A stretch of 64,000 bases of DNA from Bradyrhizobium sp. dw_411 (GTDB lineage Bacteria > Pseudomonadota > Alphaproteobacteria > Rhizobiales > Xanthobacteraceae): NCBI RefSeq assembly GCF_018449695.1, contig NZ_JAAVUY010000010.1:186001-250000 (forward strand), in the 5' to 3' direction. Shown one piece after another: positions 1-8,333 of the stretch (position 1 is its first letter; every line of letters begins with the position of its first letter). The position numbers and the translations under genes were made by a program. The notes beneath the pieces were generated by a model. That model was given only the letters and a program-made list of their open reading frames with translations. It had not been told where the DNA came from and ran no database searches.

Positions 1-2
1 CG

Positions 3-1334
3 GATCCGCGGGTCTACACGCTGGTGGCGCTGGTGATGCTGCTGATGATCGTTGCGATCACCCGTGCGGTGGAACGCTCGCGTTTCGGCATGGCGCTCGT
101 CGCGATCAAGCAGAACGAAGCGGCCGCGGAGGCCGCCGGCATCGATACGCTGACCTGGAAGCTGCGCTCGATCGCGCTGTCCGGCGCGATCGCCGGCGCG
201 GTCGGCGCCTTCTATGCGGTGGTGCTGCTGGTCGTGACGCCGCAGTCGGTGTTTGGCATGCTGGTGTCGGCGCAGGCGTTGACGGTCTCGATGTTCGGCG
301 GCGTCGGCTCGGTCTGGGGGCCGTTGATCGGGGCGGCGGTATTGATCCCGGTCGCCGAAATTCTCAATGCCGAACTGAGCGCGCGGTTGCCGGGAATCCA
401 GGGCGTCATTTTCGGCGTTGCGATCATCATTGTGATCCTGGTGGCGCCGGAAGGCGTGTTCTGGAAGGTCAGGGATCGCTGGATCAAGCGCCGCGCCGCT
501 GCGGTCCCGGCACCGGTTGCCGAACCCGCAAGTGCGCCGCATGTCATTCCCTTCGTGGCTCCGGCGAAACCTGCCACGCGGCCCGACTGGCGCGATGGCA
601 AGATATTGCTCTCGGTCAGGGGCCTGTCGAAATCCTTTGGCGGGTTGAAGGCCGTGCAGGACGTCGGCTTCGAGATTCGCGAGGGCATGATCCTCGGCAT
701 CATCGGACCCAACGGCGCCGGCAAGACCACGCTGTTTAATCTGCTGAATGGCTTTTCGCTGCCGAACGCCGGCGGGATTTGGCTCGACGGCGTCAACATG
801 GTCGGGCGCAAGCCGCATGAGCTGTGTCAGGCCGGAGTCGGTCGCACTTTTCAGGTGATGCGACCGTTCGCTCGTATGTCCGTGCGCGACAATGTCCGTG
901 TCGGCGCCTATGTGCGCGCCGCCAACGAGGAAGAAGCACGCACCTTCGCCGACGATGCGGTCGCGCGGGTCGGTTTGACGGCGGTCGCCGGCAAGGTCGC
1001 GGCAGAACTCACGACCAAGGAATTGCGGCTGATGGAGTTGGCGCGTGCGCTGGCGGGCAAGCCGCGGTTGCTGCTGCTCGACGAGACGCTGGCAGGCCTC
1101 GGCCATGGTGAAGCCGAAGAGGTCGTCGTGGTGGTGCAACGGCTGGCGCGCGAGGGCGTCACCATCGCCATCATCGAGCATACGATGCAGTCGATGGTCC
1201 GGCTGGTGGATCGCTTTCTGGTGCTCGATCACGGCGCGGTATTGGCCGATGGCGATCCAGCCAGCGTGACGCGCAATCCCCGGGTGATCGAAGCTTATCT
1301 GGGCAAGAAATGGGTGAACCGTGCTCAAGCTTGA
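3..1334 (+). CDS. Branched-chain amino-acid-type ABC transporter, LivM permease-LivG ATPase fusion (5' partial)
   Basis: The frame is open at the left edge, so the true start lies outside the window. The visible N-terminal part (about 155 residues) is the end of a LivM permease with several membrane helices and the VAPEGVFWKVRDRW end typical of LivM. A Pro/Ala-rich linker (about nt 510-600) leads into a complete LivG ATPase. Walker A is GPNGAGKTTLF and Walker B is LLLLDETLAGL. The usual LSxGxQ signature is replaced by LTTKELRLMELARAL, and the Pro normally after the Walker B Asp-Glu is Thr. Permease and ATPase are joined in one chain; the LivH partner is presumably upstream, outside the window. 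It overlaps livF by 14 nt and forms an operon with the next two genes. The substrate may be an amino acid, urea, amide or aromatic compound; this family is broad. Confidence 0.9.
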   Translation, partial: DPRVYTLVALVMLLMIVAITRAVERSRFGMALVAIKQNEAAAEAAGIDTLTWKLRSIALSGAIAGAVGAFYAVVLLVVTPQSVFGMLVSAQALTVSMFGGVGSVWGPLIGAAVLIPVAEILNAELSARLPGIQGVIFGVAIIIVILVAPEGVFWKVRDRWIKRRAAAVPAPVAEPASAPHVIPFVAPAKPATRPDWRDGKILLSVRGLSKSFGGLKAVQDVGFEIREGMILGIIGPNGAGKTTLFNLLNGFSLPNAGGIWLDGVNMVGRKPHELCQAGVGRTFQVMRPFARMSVRDNVRVGAYVRAANEEEARTFADDAVARVGLTAVAGKVAAELTTKELRLMELARALAGKPRLLLLDETLAGLGHGEAEEVVVVVQRLAREGVTIAIIEHTMQSMVRLVDRFLVLDHGAVLADGDPASVTRNPRVIEAYLGKKWVNRAQA

Positions 1335-2028
1335 TGGCATCTGCGCGGGCTATTCGGTCGTCCCCGTGCTCAAGGACGTCTCGCTCACGGTCGAGGCCGG
1401 ACAGTTCGTCGCGATTGTCGGGCCGAACGGCGCTGGCAAGACCACGCTATTCAAGACCATCTCGGGCATCGTGCAGCCGAGCGCAGGCACGATCATGTTC
1501 GAAGGCGTCGATCTCGCCGGCATCCCCGCAGCAAAGCGGCCGCATCTCGGCATCGCCCATGTGCCGGAAGGCCGTCAGGTGTTTCCGTCGCTCTCGGTGA
1601 TGGAAAATCTCGAAATGGGCGCCTTCACCGATGCCGGCCGTCGCGCCTGGAAACAGAATCTCGAACGTATCTTCGCGCTGCTGCCGGTGCTGGCCGAGCG
1701 CCGCGACCAGTTCGCGGGCACGCTGTCCGGCGGCGAGCAGCAGATGGTGGCGATCGGCAGGGGTCTGGCTTCCGCGCCGAAATTATTAATGCTGGACGAA
1801 CCCTCGATGGGCCTCGCGCCGGCGATCGCGGATTTTATTTTCGAGAAGCTGATCGAGATCCGCGCCGAGACCAAACTCACGATCCTGCTGGTAGAGCAGC
1901 GCGTCGCCGAAGCGCTTGATACCGCGGACCGCGGCTATGTGCTCGAAGCGGGCCGCGTGGTGCTCGAAGGCAACAACGCCACGCTGCGGGCCGACGACCG
2001 GATCCGGCAGGCCTATCTCGGAATGTGA
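1321..2028 (+). CDS. livF: Branched-chain amino-acid-type ABC transporter ATP-binding protein LivF
   Basis: This is a 235-residue ABC ATPase, the normal LivF length. Walker A is GPNGAGKTTLFK, the signature is LSGGEQQMVAIGRGL and Walker B is LLMLDEPSMGL, with the LivF-typical VPEGRQVFPSLSVMENLEMG segment. It starts with GTG inside the end of the LivM-LivG fusion, which implies translational coupling. It acts at the cytoplasmic face as the second nucleotide-binding subunit beside the LivG half of the fusion. Its catalytic motifs are intact, unlike the degenerate signature of the fused partner, so one of the two ATP sites may dominate. Confidence 0.93.
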   Translation: MLKLDGICAGYSVVPVLKDVSLTVEAGQFVAIVGPNGAGKTTLFKTISGIVQPSAGTIMFEGVDLAGIPAAKRPHLGIAHVPEGRQVFPSLSVMENLEMGAFTDAGRRAWKQNLERIFALLPVLAERRDQFAGTLSGGEQQMVAIGRGLASAPKLLMLDEPSMGLAPAIADFIFEKLIEIRAETKLTILLVEQRVAEALDTADRGYVLEAGRVVLEGNNATLRADDRIRQAYLGM

Positions 2029-2069
2029 ATCTACCAAACAAAACCAACATCATCTGGAGGGAGACAATC

Positions 2070-3305
2070 ATGAACGAGATTAGCAGACCGACCCTGACGC
2101 GACGCGCGATGCTGGCGGCCACCGCGGCAACGCTCACCATTCCCAAGGCCTACGCACAATCGCCTGCGGAGGTGAAGGTGGGATTGCTGGTGCCGTTGTC
2201 AGGACTTTACGCCCGGCCCGGCGCGGTCATGAAGATGGGCGGCGAGATGGCGGTCGATCACATCAACAAGGCCGGCGGCGTCAAGGCGCTCGGCGGCGCC
2301 AAGCTCAAACTGGTGCTGCTGGACTGCGGTGACACGGTGGAAAAGGCAAAGAACGCCGCGCAGCGCATGGTGGCGCAGGAGCCCGATCTGGTGGTGGCCA
2401 GCGCTGCCTATCTCTCCTCTTTCACGCTGGCGGTGACGGAAGTTACCGAGCGCGCGCAGTTGCCGGTGTTGACCCTGTCCTATTCCGATCTGATTACCGA
2501 TCGCGGCTTCAAATATGTGTTCCAGACCTCGGCGACCGCGGCTTCGCAGGCGCGCCAGTCGCTACCGCTATTGATGAAGCTGGCGCAGAGCGCGTCAGGC
2601 AAGCTGCCGAAAACCGTGGCGATCATTACCGATAACACGGGTTCTTCCATCGCGTCGGCCAAGGCGATGCGTGAAGGCCTGCTCAAGGAGAACGGCCTCG
2701 ACCTCGTGATGGACGAGACTTTCACGCCGCCACTGTCGGATGCGACGCCATTGATTCAGAAGGTGCGCGCCGTCAAGCCCGACCTCTTGTTCTTCCTGCC
2801 CACGGTGATCTCCGACGGCAAGCTGGTGCTCGAGAAAATGAACGAGTTCGGCCTCAGTCAGGGCCGTGTCCCCACCATCTCGTTCGGCATCGCGATTGCC
2901 GAGCCGGATATCCTGCAGACCATCAATCCGTCGCTGTTGCAGGGCGTCATCACCTGCGTCGGCAGTTGGGCGACCAAGGGCCACGAAGAGCTGATCGCCG
3001 AATTGAAGACCCGCTACAACGAACCCTGGATGACCCAGAACGCGATCTCCACCTATGGCGATATGTGGCTGATCAAGGACGCACTGGAAAAAGCCGGGAA
3101 GGCCGACAAGGCCGCAGTCGCGGAGGCGCTGCGCACCATGGACGGCGGGCCGTCCAAATACTATCCCGGCGGCATCCTCAAATTCGACGACAAGGGCCGT
3201 CGCGTCGATGCCGAAATGACCGTGGTGCAGTGGCAGAACGGAATCCCGGTCACGATCTTCCCGCAGAAGCTCGCGATGGCCGAGCCGCTCTGGCCGAAGC
3301 GTTAG
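2070..3305 (+). CDS. ABC transporter substrate-binding protein (Leu/Ile/Val-binding type)
   Basis: This is a 411-residue periplasmic binding protein of the type I fold (Peripla_BP_6 type). An ATG at 2025 is in frame, but the ATG at 2070 is preceded by a strong GGAGGGAG ribosome site at about 2057-2064 and gives a leader with TRRAMLAATAATL and a cleavage region near AYAQ. The TRR pattern suggests Tat export or a Tat-like Sec signal. The mature part begins with VKVGLLVPLSGLYA, typical of the family. It is the last gene of the Liv-type operon. The ligand is not deducible; relatives bind amino acids, amides, urea or aromatic acids. Confidence 0.9.
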   Translation: MNEISRPTLTRRAMLAATAATLTIPKAYAQSPAEVKVGLLVPLSGLYARPGAVMKMGGEMAVDHINKAGGVKALGGAKLKLVLLDCGDTVEKAKNAAQRMVAQEPDLVVASAAYLSSFTLAVTEVTERAQLPVLTLSYSDLITDRGFKYVFQTSATAASQARQSLPLLMKLAQSASGKLPKTVAIITDNTGSSIASAKAMREGLLKENGLDLVMDETFTPPLSDATPLIQKVRAVKPDLLFFLPTVISDGKLVLEKMNEFGLSQGRVPTISFGIAIAEPDILQTINPSLLQGVITCVGSWATKGHEELIAELKTRYNEPWMTQNAISTYGDMWLIKDALEKAGKADKAAVAEALRTMDGGPSKYYPGGILKFDDKGRRVDAEMTVVQWQNGIPVTIFPQKLAMAEPLWPKR

Positions 3306-3484
3306 CCCCGATCCGCCTGCTTTTCATGCAGACGATGCGGCTCATTCGCGTGGATTGCCTGCCCGCGTCAGGTCGCGGCCGGCTTTGCCTGTCGGTAACG
3401 GTTTGTGGCTAGTGATAGCACTGTTATGGGGTCTGGCTTGATTCGATGGGCCGGGCCTGAGTTCGGGCTGAGCGGTGCGATGAC

Positions 3485-5044
3485 ATGGTTTCCTCAGATG
3501 GGCAGGTCATGACTGCCGGTATGCGGGTGGGCTCGGATCGCTCGGTCGCGATGATGGTGTTCGCTCTGCTGGCGGTCGCGTCGCTCCTACCGGTGCTGCT
3601 GACGCCCATTCCGCCGATGGTCGATTATCTCAATCACCTCGCCCGCATGTACATTCTGAGCCGGAACGGCACGCCCGATGCCAACCCGTATTATGAGGTG
3701 GCCTGGGCGCTCTATCCCAATCTGGCGATGGATTTGCTGATCCCGCAGATCGCGCGGCTGATCAGCGTCGAAAATGCCACAAGGCTGTTTCTGCTGCTCA
3801 GCCAGTTGCTGATCGTCGGCGGCGCGCTGGCGCTGGAGCGGGTCGTGAAGGGACGCGTCCATCTTGCCGGCTTCGCGGCGCTGATGTTCCTCTATTGCCT
3901 GCCGTTCACCTGGGGTTTTGTGAATTTCGAATTCGGTCTCGGCGTCGCGCTCTGGGGCATCGCCGTCTATTTGATTTTCGTGGAGCGCGCATCGCCGCTG
4001 CGTTTTGCGCTCCACGCGGTTTTCGTCGCGGTATTGTTTACCGCACATTTCTTTGCGCTCGGCGTCTATGGCGCGACGCTGGGGTTCTATGAGCTGTGGC
4101 GCGCTCATGACCGGAAGGTGCCGTACCGCGAGGTGATATGGCGGCTTGTGCTGCTCGCCGTCCCGGCAGTGGCCCTGTTCGGGATCATGCAGATAACCGC
4201 GGGATCGATCGGCGGCGAAGGCACGACCTGGGCGTTTGAATTCAAGCCGATCTGGCTGTTTCGCATCATGAATGGCTACAATTTGCAGGTGTCGGCGGCC
4301 AGTGCGCTGGCGCTGATGGCCGCGCTGTTCGTCGCGGCGCGGCGCGGCTTCCTCAAATTGACGCCGGCCGGAGTGTGGCTCGGAAGCGGCTTTGTGCTGC
4401 TTTATCTCGCAATCCCCTCGAGCCTGCTCGGGACTTCATTCGCCGATCTGCGCGTGATCCCCGCCGCGGCCCTGATCCTTCCGGCGTTTGGCTCGCTGTC
4501 GTTGCCGGGCCGGCGATGGACCGTGGCGGCACTCGCTATTGTCTGCGCGGTCACATCGGCCAATCTCGCCGTCGTCTATGCGATCTGGCTGCCCTACCGC
4601 GCGGACTATGCTTCGATCATCGCGTCGTTCCACAAGATCGACCGCGGTTCGAAGGTGCTCGTCGGAGGCGGCGAGGGCGAGGACCCGCCATTCAACGACC
4701 TCACGCAATTTCCGATGTTTTATGCCGCGACGCTGGCGGTCCATTACGCCAATGCCTTTGTGCCCAATTTATTCACCGCGGTGGGCAAGCAGCCGGTGCA
4801 GGCGCGCGCCGCGGTCGAGCGCCTTGCGATCCCCTATGGCGGGCCAATGCCGATGCGCGTGCTTGCCGCGATTGCCGCGGGCCGAACATCGCCGGGCATT
4901 CCGCCGTTCATCCGCAACTGGACCCGGGATTACGACTACCTCTATGTAGTAGGGTCGCCGGGAGCGAATCCGTTGCCGGACCGGTTAGAGGAGCTGGACC
5001 GGTCCGCGCGTTTTGTTCTCTATAAGATCCGCCGCGCGCCTTAG
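3485..5044 (+). CDS. Polytopic membrane protein, probable GT-C-like, function unknown
   Basis: This is a 519-residue protein with about 10-12 hydrophobic segments, beginning with VFALLAVASLLPVLLTPIP. A loop after the first helix carries PPMVDYLNHLARMYIL, an acidic loop in the place where GT-C glycosyltransferases keep their catalytic aspartate. The C-terminus (last 120 residues) is a soluble domain. No firm family assignment is possible by eye. It precedes a polyprenyl-phosphate-type GT2 and a methyltransferase on the same strand, which suggests a role in cell-envelope sugar transfer. An in-frame ATG at 3512 is an alternative start. Confidence 0.75.
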   Translation: MVSSDGQVMTAGMRVGSDRSVAMMVFALLAVASLLPVLLTPIPPMVDYLNHLARMYILSRNGTPDANPYYEVAWALYPNLAMDLLIPQIARLISVENATRLFLLLSQLLIVGGALALERVVKGRVHLAGFAALMFLYCLPFTWGFVNFEFGLGVALWGIAVYLIFVERASPLRFALHAVFVAVLFTAHFFALGVYGATLGFYELWRAHDRKVPYREVIWRLVLLAVPAVALFGIMQITAGSIGGEGTTWAFEFKPIWLFRIMNGYNLQVSAASALALMAALFVAARRGFLKLTPAGVWLGSGFVLLYLAIPSSLLGTSFADLRVIPAAALILPAFGSLSLPGRRWTVAALAIVCAVTSANLAVVYAIWLPYRADYASIIASFHKIDRGSKVLVGGGEGEDPPFNDLTQFPMFYAATLAVHYANAFVPNLFTAVGKQPVQARAAVERLAIPYGGPMPMRVLAAIAAGRTSPGIPPFIRNWTRDYDYLYVVGSPGANPLPDRLEELDRSARFVLYKIRRAP

Positions 5045-5162
5045 CCGCACCGGAAACTGCCGAAACCGCGCCAAACCAAGCCTTCCTTAACGGTTGCGGC
5101 AAGGCCGCCTTAACTATCGGTGTCTAGACTTCCGCCCGTCCAACCCGGGTGGAACCTCTCTT

Positions 5163-6161
5163 ATGGCGACCGATTCCCAGCCGATCAGCTACAGCATCGT
5201 GATTCCCGTGTTCAACGAGGAAGCCGTGCTGCCGGTGCTGCTGCGCCGGCTTGACCTGCTGCTCGCCCGGCTCGAAGAACCGGCGGAGGCGATCTTCGTC
5301 GATGACGGCAGCAAGGATTCCAGCCCGCTGGTGCTGCAGGACCTCGCCAGGCGCGACCCGCGGTTTCGCTATATCGGCCTGTCGCGTAATTTCGGTCATC
5401 AGGTCGCGATCACCGCGGGCATGGACGCCGCGCAGGGCAATGCCATCATCGTGATGGATGCCGACCTGCAGGATCCGCCCGAAATCGTCGAGCAGTTGAT
5501 CGCGAAATGGAAGGAAGGCTACGACGTCGTCCATGCGCGCCGGCTGTCGCGCGCTGGCGAAAGCCCCTTCAAGCGCGCCACCGCCCATGTGTTCTACCGG
5601 CTGCTCGGCAGCATATCCTCGGTCGGCATAAGGGCCGATGTCGGTGACTTCCGCTTGATCGATCGCAAGGTGCTCGACGCGCTGCGCCAGATGCCGGAGC
5701 AGGATCGTTTCGTGCGCGGCATGGTCGCCTGGCTCGGCTTCCGCCAGACCGAAGTGACGTTCCATCGCCTGGAGCGCGCCGCCGGCGAAACCAAATATCC
5801 GTTGTTCAAGATGGTCCGGCTGGCTTTGAACGCGGCGCTCGGCTTTTCCGACGCGCCGCTGCGGCTGGCAATCTGGTGCGGCCTCGCGGTGTCGGGCCTG
5901 GCGGTGCTCTACGGCGGCTGGGTGATGCTGTTATGGCTGACCAACGACAGCCATCTGATCGCCGGCTGGTCTTCGACCATCGTGATCGTGTCGCTGTTGT
6001 GCGGCATGAACATGCTGATGACGGGTATTGTCGGATTGTATGTCGGCCGCATCCATGCCGAAGTGAAGCAGCGCCCGCTTTATGTGGTGCAAAAACGATT
6101 GGGCTTCGATCGCGAAGAGGCCGTGGCGGCGGGTCCCGCGATCCGCGCCGTGCACGAATAA
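5163..6161 (+). CDS. Family 2 glycosyltransferase with C-terminal membrane helices (GtrB/ArnC/DPM-like)
   Basis: This is a 332-residue protein. The GT-A domain starts at SIVIPVFNEEAVLPVL, has the nucleotide-binding EAIFVDDGSKDSS segment and the DADLQDPPEIV motif that coordinates metal-sugar nucleotide. Two C-terminal helices (LAIWCGLAVSGLAVLYGGWVM and the following IVIVSLLCGMNMLMTGIVGL) match bactoprenol glucosyl transferase and ArnC-like enzymes. These load a sugar onto a polyprenyl phosphate at the cytoplasmic face for later use by a GT-C enzyme, and membrane proteins of that kind lie on both sides. The start at 5163 is chosen over an upstream in-frame ATG at 5094 because homology begins just after it. 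Confidence 0.9.
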   Translation: MATDSQPISYSIVIPVFNEEAVLPVLLRRLDLLLARLEEPAEAIFVDDGSKDSSPLVLQDLARRDPRFRYIGLSRNFGHQVAITAGMDAAQGNAIIVMDADLQDPPEIVEQLIAKWKEGYDVVHARRLSRAGESPFKRATAHVFYRLLGSISSVGIRADVGDFRLIDRKVLDALRQMPEQDRFVRGMVAWLGFRQTEVTFHRLERAAGETKYPLFKMVRLALNAALGFSDAPLRLAIWCGLAVSGLAVLYGGWVMLLWLTNDSHLIAGWSSTIVIVSLLCGMNMLMTGIVGLYVGRIHAEVKQRPLYVVQKRLGFDREEAVAAGPAIRAVHE

Positions 6162-6168
6162 GCGCGTC

Positions 6169-6852
6169 ATGACCGAGCTCTTCGACAGCTATCGCAGCAA
6201 CTATCGCGACGTCGTTCAGTCCTCGATCGACTTCTCGGGCCTGCCGCATAGTTTCTTCATGCGCGCCAAGGCCGATTTGTTGCGCGACTTGATCGCGCAG
6301 CGGCTCGGGGCGCAAAAGCCCGCGATGCTCGATGTCGGCTGTGGCGTCGGCAGTTTTCATCCCTTGTTGCGCAATATGGTCGGTAGCCTCAGCGGTATCG
6401 ACGTGTCCTCGGATTGCATTACCCAGGCGCGCATCAATAACTCCGACGTCAACTACCCTGACTTCGACGGCAGGCGTTTTCCCTTCGTGGACGGCCGCTT
6501 CGATCTGGTGACCGCGATTTGCGTGATGCACCATGTCGCGCCCGCCGAATGGGCGTATTTCATGAGCGAGATGCGGCGCGTGGTGCGGCCCGGCGGGCTC
6601 ATCTGCGTCATCGAGCACAATCCGCTCAATCCGCTGACGCGTCTTGCCGTATCGCGCTGTGAATTCGACCGCGACGCCGCCTTGCTCGGCGCCGGCACGG
6701 CGCGAAAATTGATGGCGGATGGCGGCTTGCGCGAGATCGGCGCGCGCTATTTCCTGCTGTTGCCCTCGGAGGCGAAGTCCGCGCGCCGCGTCGAAAATGC
6801 ATTAAGTCGGGTGCCGCTCGGCGCGCAATATGCTGCTTTCGCTACCGTCTAA
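6169..6852 (+). CDS. Class I SAM-dependent methyltransferase
   Basis: This is a 227-residue protein with motif I MLDVGCGVGSFHPLL, an acidic residue after beta-2 (GIDVSSDCI), the YPDFDGRRFPFVDGRFDLV segment and the post-II helix MRRVVRPGGLICVIEHNP. It belongs to the Methyltransf_11/25 group of small-molecule or lipid-sugar methyltransferases. It starts 7 nt after the stop of the GT2 gene. The region upstream of 6169 in the same frame overlaps that gene and is not used. Context suggests it modifies the glycan or lipid carrier made by its neighbours; the substrate is unknown. Confidence 0.87.
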   Translation: MTELFDSYRSNYRDVVQSSIDFSGLPHSFFMRAKADLLRDLIAQRLGAQKPAMLDVGCGVGSFHPLLRNMVGSLSGIDVSSDCITQARINNSDVNYPDFDGRRFPFVDGRFDLVTAICVMHHVAPAEWAYFMSEMRRVVRPGGLICVIEHNPLNPLTRLAVSRCEFDRDAALLGAGTARKLMADGGLREIGARYFLLLPSEAKSARRVENALSRVPLGAQYAAFATV

Positions 6853-6861
6853 GCCATTTTC

Positions 6862-6906
6862 GGCTGAGTTGTTCTCGGCTGAATTGTTCCTGGCTGAATT
6901 ATTCTC
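6862..6906 (+). repeat. Three imperfect 15-bp tandem repeats
   Basis: Units at 6862-6876, 6877-6891 and 6892-6906 follow the pattern GGCTGA(A/G)TT(G/A)TTC. They lie just after the methyltransferase stop and before the next gene, whose start is at 6934. The copies differ at a few positions, so this is an older or selected duplication. Confidence 0.85.
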
Positions 6907-6933
6907 GGGCGCATCGCGCCGCTACGCCGTTGA

Positions 6934-8316
6934 ATGAGGCCGACGATTTCGAGCATCCAGGACATTACCGGGATCGGTGCGCCCCACGGATCGGCTTATT
7001 CCGTCAATCCGGGCAAGACGTCGGCCGCGAACCGGCGGCTTGCGATTGGCATAGCCGCCGCGTGTGCAATTGTGGGTCTTGTGCTTCGTTACCTGGTTCG
7101 GGAGCACGCCACCAGCGACGCCGTCCAATTTCTGATCCCCTGGTACGCCTTCGCCCGGAATCACGGCATCGAGGCGCTGGGTGAAGCTTTCACCAACTAC
7201 ACGCCGCTCTACAGCTATCTTTTGTTGATCGCAGCCCAATTTGATGGGTTGGGCCAGCCACTCTCCCTGGTGAAGGCGATCTCAGTCGTCTTCGAACTTG
7301 GTTGTGCGATCATGGCGGCTCGGATCGTCTGGCAGGCGGCAAAAGTGCCATTACGCGCTGCGCTGGCCTTCTGCGGCGTCTGGCTGGCGCCGACGGTGCT
7401 GTTCAACGGCGCCGTGTGGGGACAGGCCGATTCGATCTGGACTTTCTTCACGCTGCTGTCGGTGTCGTTGTTCATGCAGGAGCGAAATGGCGTTCTGCCG
7501 TTCGCCGTGGCTTGCGCGGTGAAGGCCCAAGGCGTGTTCCTGGGGCCATTTGTGCTGGGCATGATGTTACGCCGCGGGATTCACTGGGTATGGCTCGCTG
7601 CTGTCCCCGTCGTTTATGTGGCCCTCGCTATTCCTGTTTTTCTCGCCGGCAGGCCGTTCGCCTCGGTGTTGCAGGTCTATATGGACCAGGCCGACACCTT
7701 TCATCGCCTCACCATGAATGCCCCGAACGTCTGGGTGTTGGCGGCGGGCGTACCGTATCCGGTCGGAATCGTCGTCGGCGTCGTGCTTGCCGCAGCGTGC
7801 GGGCTTGCGTTGTCGGTTTTCATTCTGCGTTCCAGACAAGAAGGCCCGGAATTCATCCTGTTGGCCGCGTGCGCCTCTCTCTTGTTCATGCCTTATTTGC
7901 TTCCGAAGATGCACGACCGCTACTTCTATGCGTTCGAACTCGCGTCCATCGCGCTGGCCTGTCTCAATCTGCGTTATCTGCCACTCGCGGTGATCGCGCA
8001 GGTCGACGGCCTGCTGTGCTATCTCGGGTTCGAGTATGAGATCGTCATGGGCGTGCTGCCGGCCGCGCTCTGCAACACCTTGCTTGGCTTCTATCTTGTG
8101 CTTGATCTTTGGCGTGGCGAGCGTGGATTTTGCGTACCGAAGATGGCCTGGCTCGGCTTCGCGGCGTCGATGGCGGGGCTGTTCTCCTATCTGCTCCTCG
8201 CCAATCCCGGCGTGGACGCGCCCCCGAGCTTCCTGCTTGTCATGAGTCTTGCCGCAGTCATGGCGCTTACGCTCATGAGCGAGTCACGTCGCGCCCGGGT
8301 TTCCGACGCCGTTTGA
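6934..8316 (+). CDS. Polytopic membrane protein, mannosyltransferase/GT-C-like
   Basis: This is a 460-residue protein with roughly 11 hydrophobic segments. After helix 1 an extracytoplasmic loop contains ATSDAVQFLIPWYAFARNHGIEAL, which resembles the acidic first loop of GT-C enzymes. Downstream motifs such as VWGQADSIWTFF and LLPKMHDRYFYAFELAS are characteristic of DUF2029/GT87 and related bacterial mannosyltransferase-like proteins; the WGQxD and PKMHDRY blocks recur in that group. It likely uses a polyprenyl-linked sugar donor to glycosylate a periplasmic acceptor. It follows the methyltransferase after a gap of about 80 nt that contains the tandem repeats, and it converges on the next gene. 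Confidence 0.8.
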   Translation: MRPTISSIQDITGIGAPHGSAYSVNPGKTSAANRRLAIGIAAACAIVGLVLRYLVREHATSDAVQFLIPWYAFARNHGIEALGEAFTNYTPLYSYLLLIAAQFDGLGQPLSLVKAISVVFELGCAIMAARIVWQAAKVPLRAALAFCGVWLAPTVLFNGAVWGQADSIWTFFTLLSVSLFMQERNGVLPFAVACAVKAQGVFLGPFVLGMMLRRGIHWVWLAAVPVVYVALAIPVFLAGRPFASVLQVYMDQADTFHRLTMNAPNVWVLAAGVPYPVGIVVGVVLAAACGLALSVFILRSRQEGPEFILLAACASLLFMPYLLPKMHDRYFYAFELASIALACLNLRYLPLAVIAQVDGLLCYLGFEYEIVMGVLPAALCNTLLGFYLVLDLWRGERGFCVPKMAWLGFAASMAGLFSYLLLANPGVDAPPSFLLVMSLAAVMALTLMSESRRARVSDAV

Positions 8317-8333
8317 TCCGATCGTTTGCTGGC

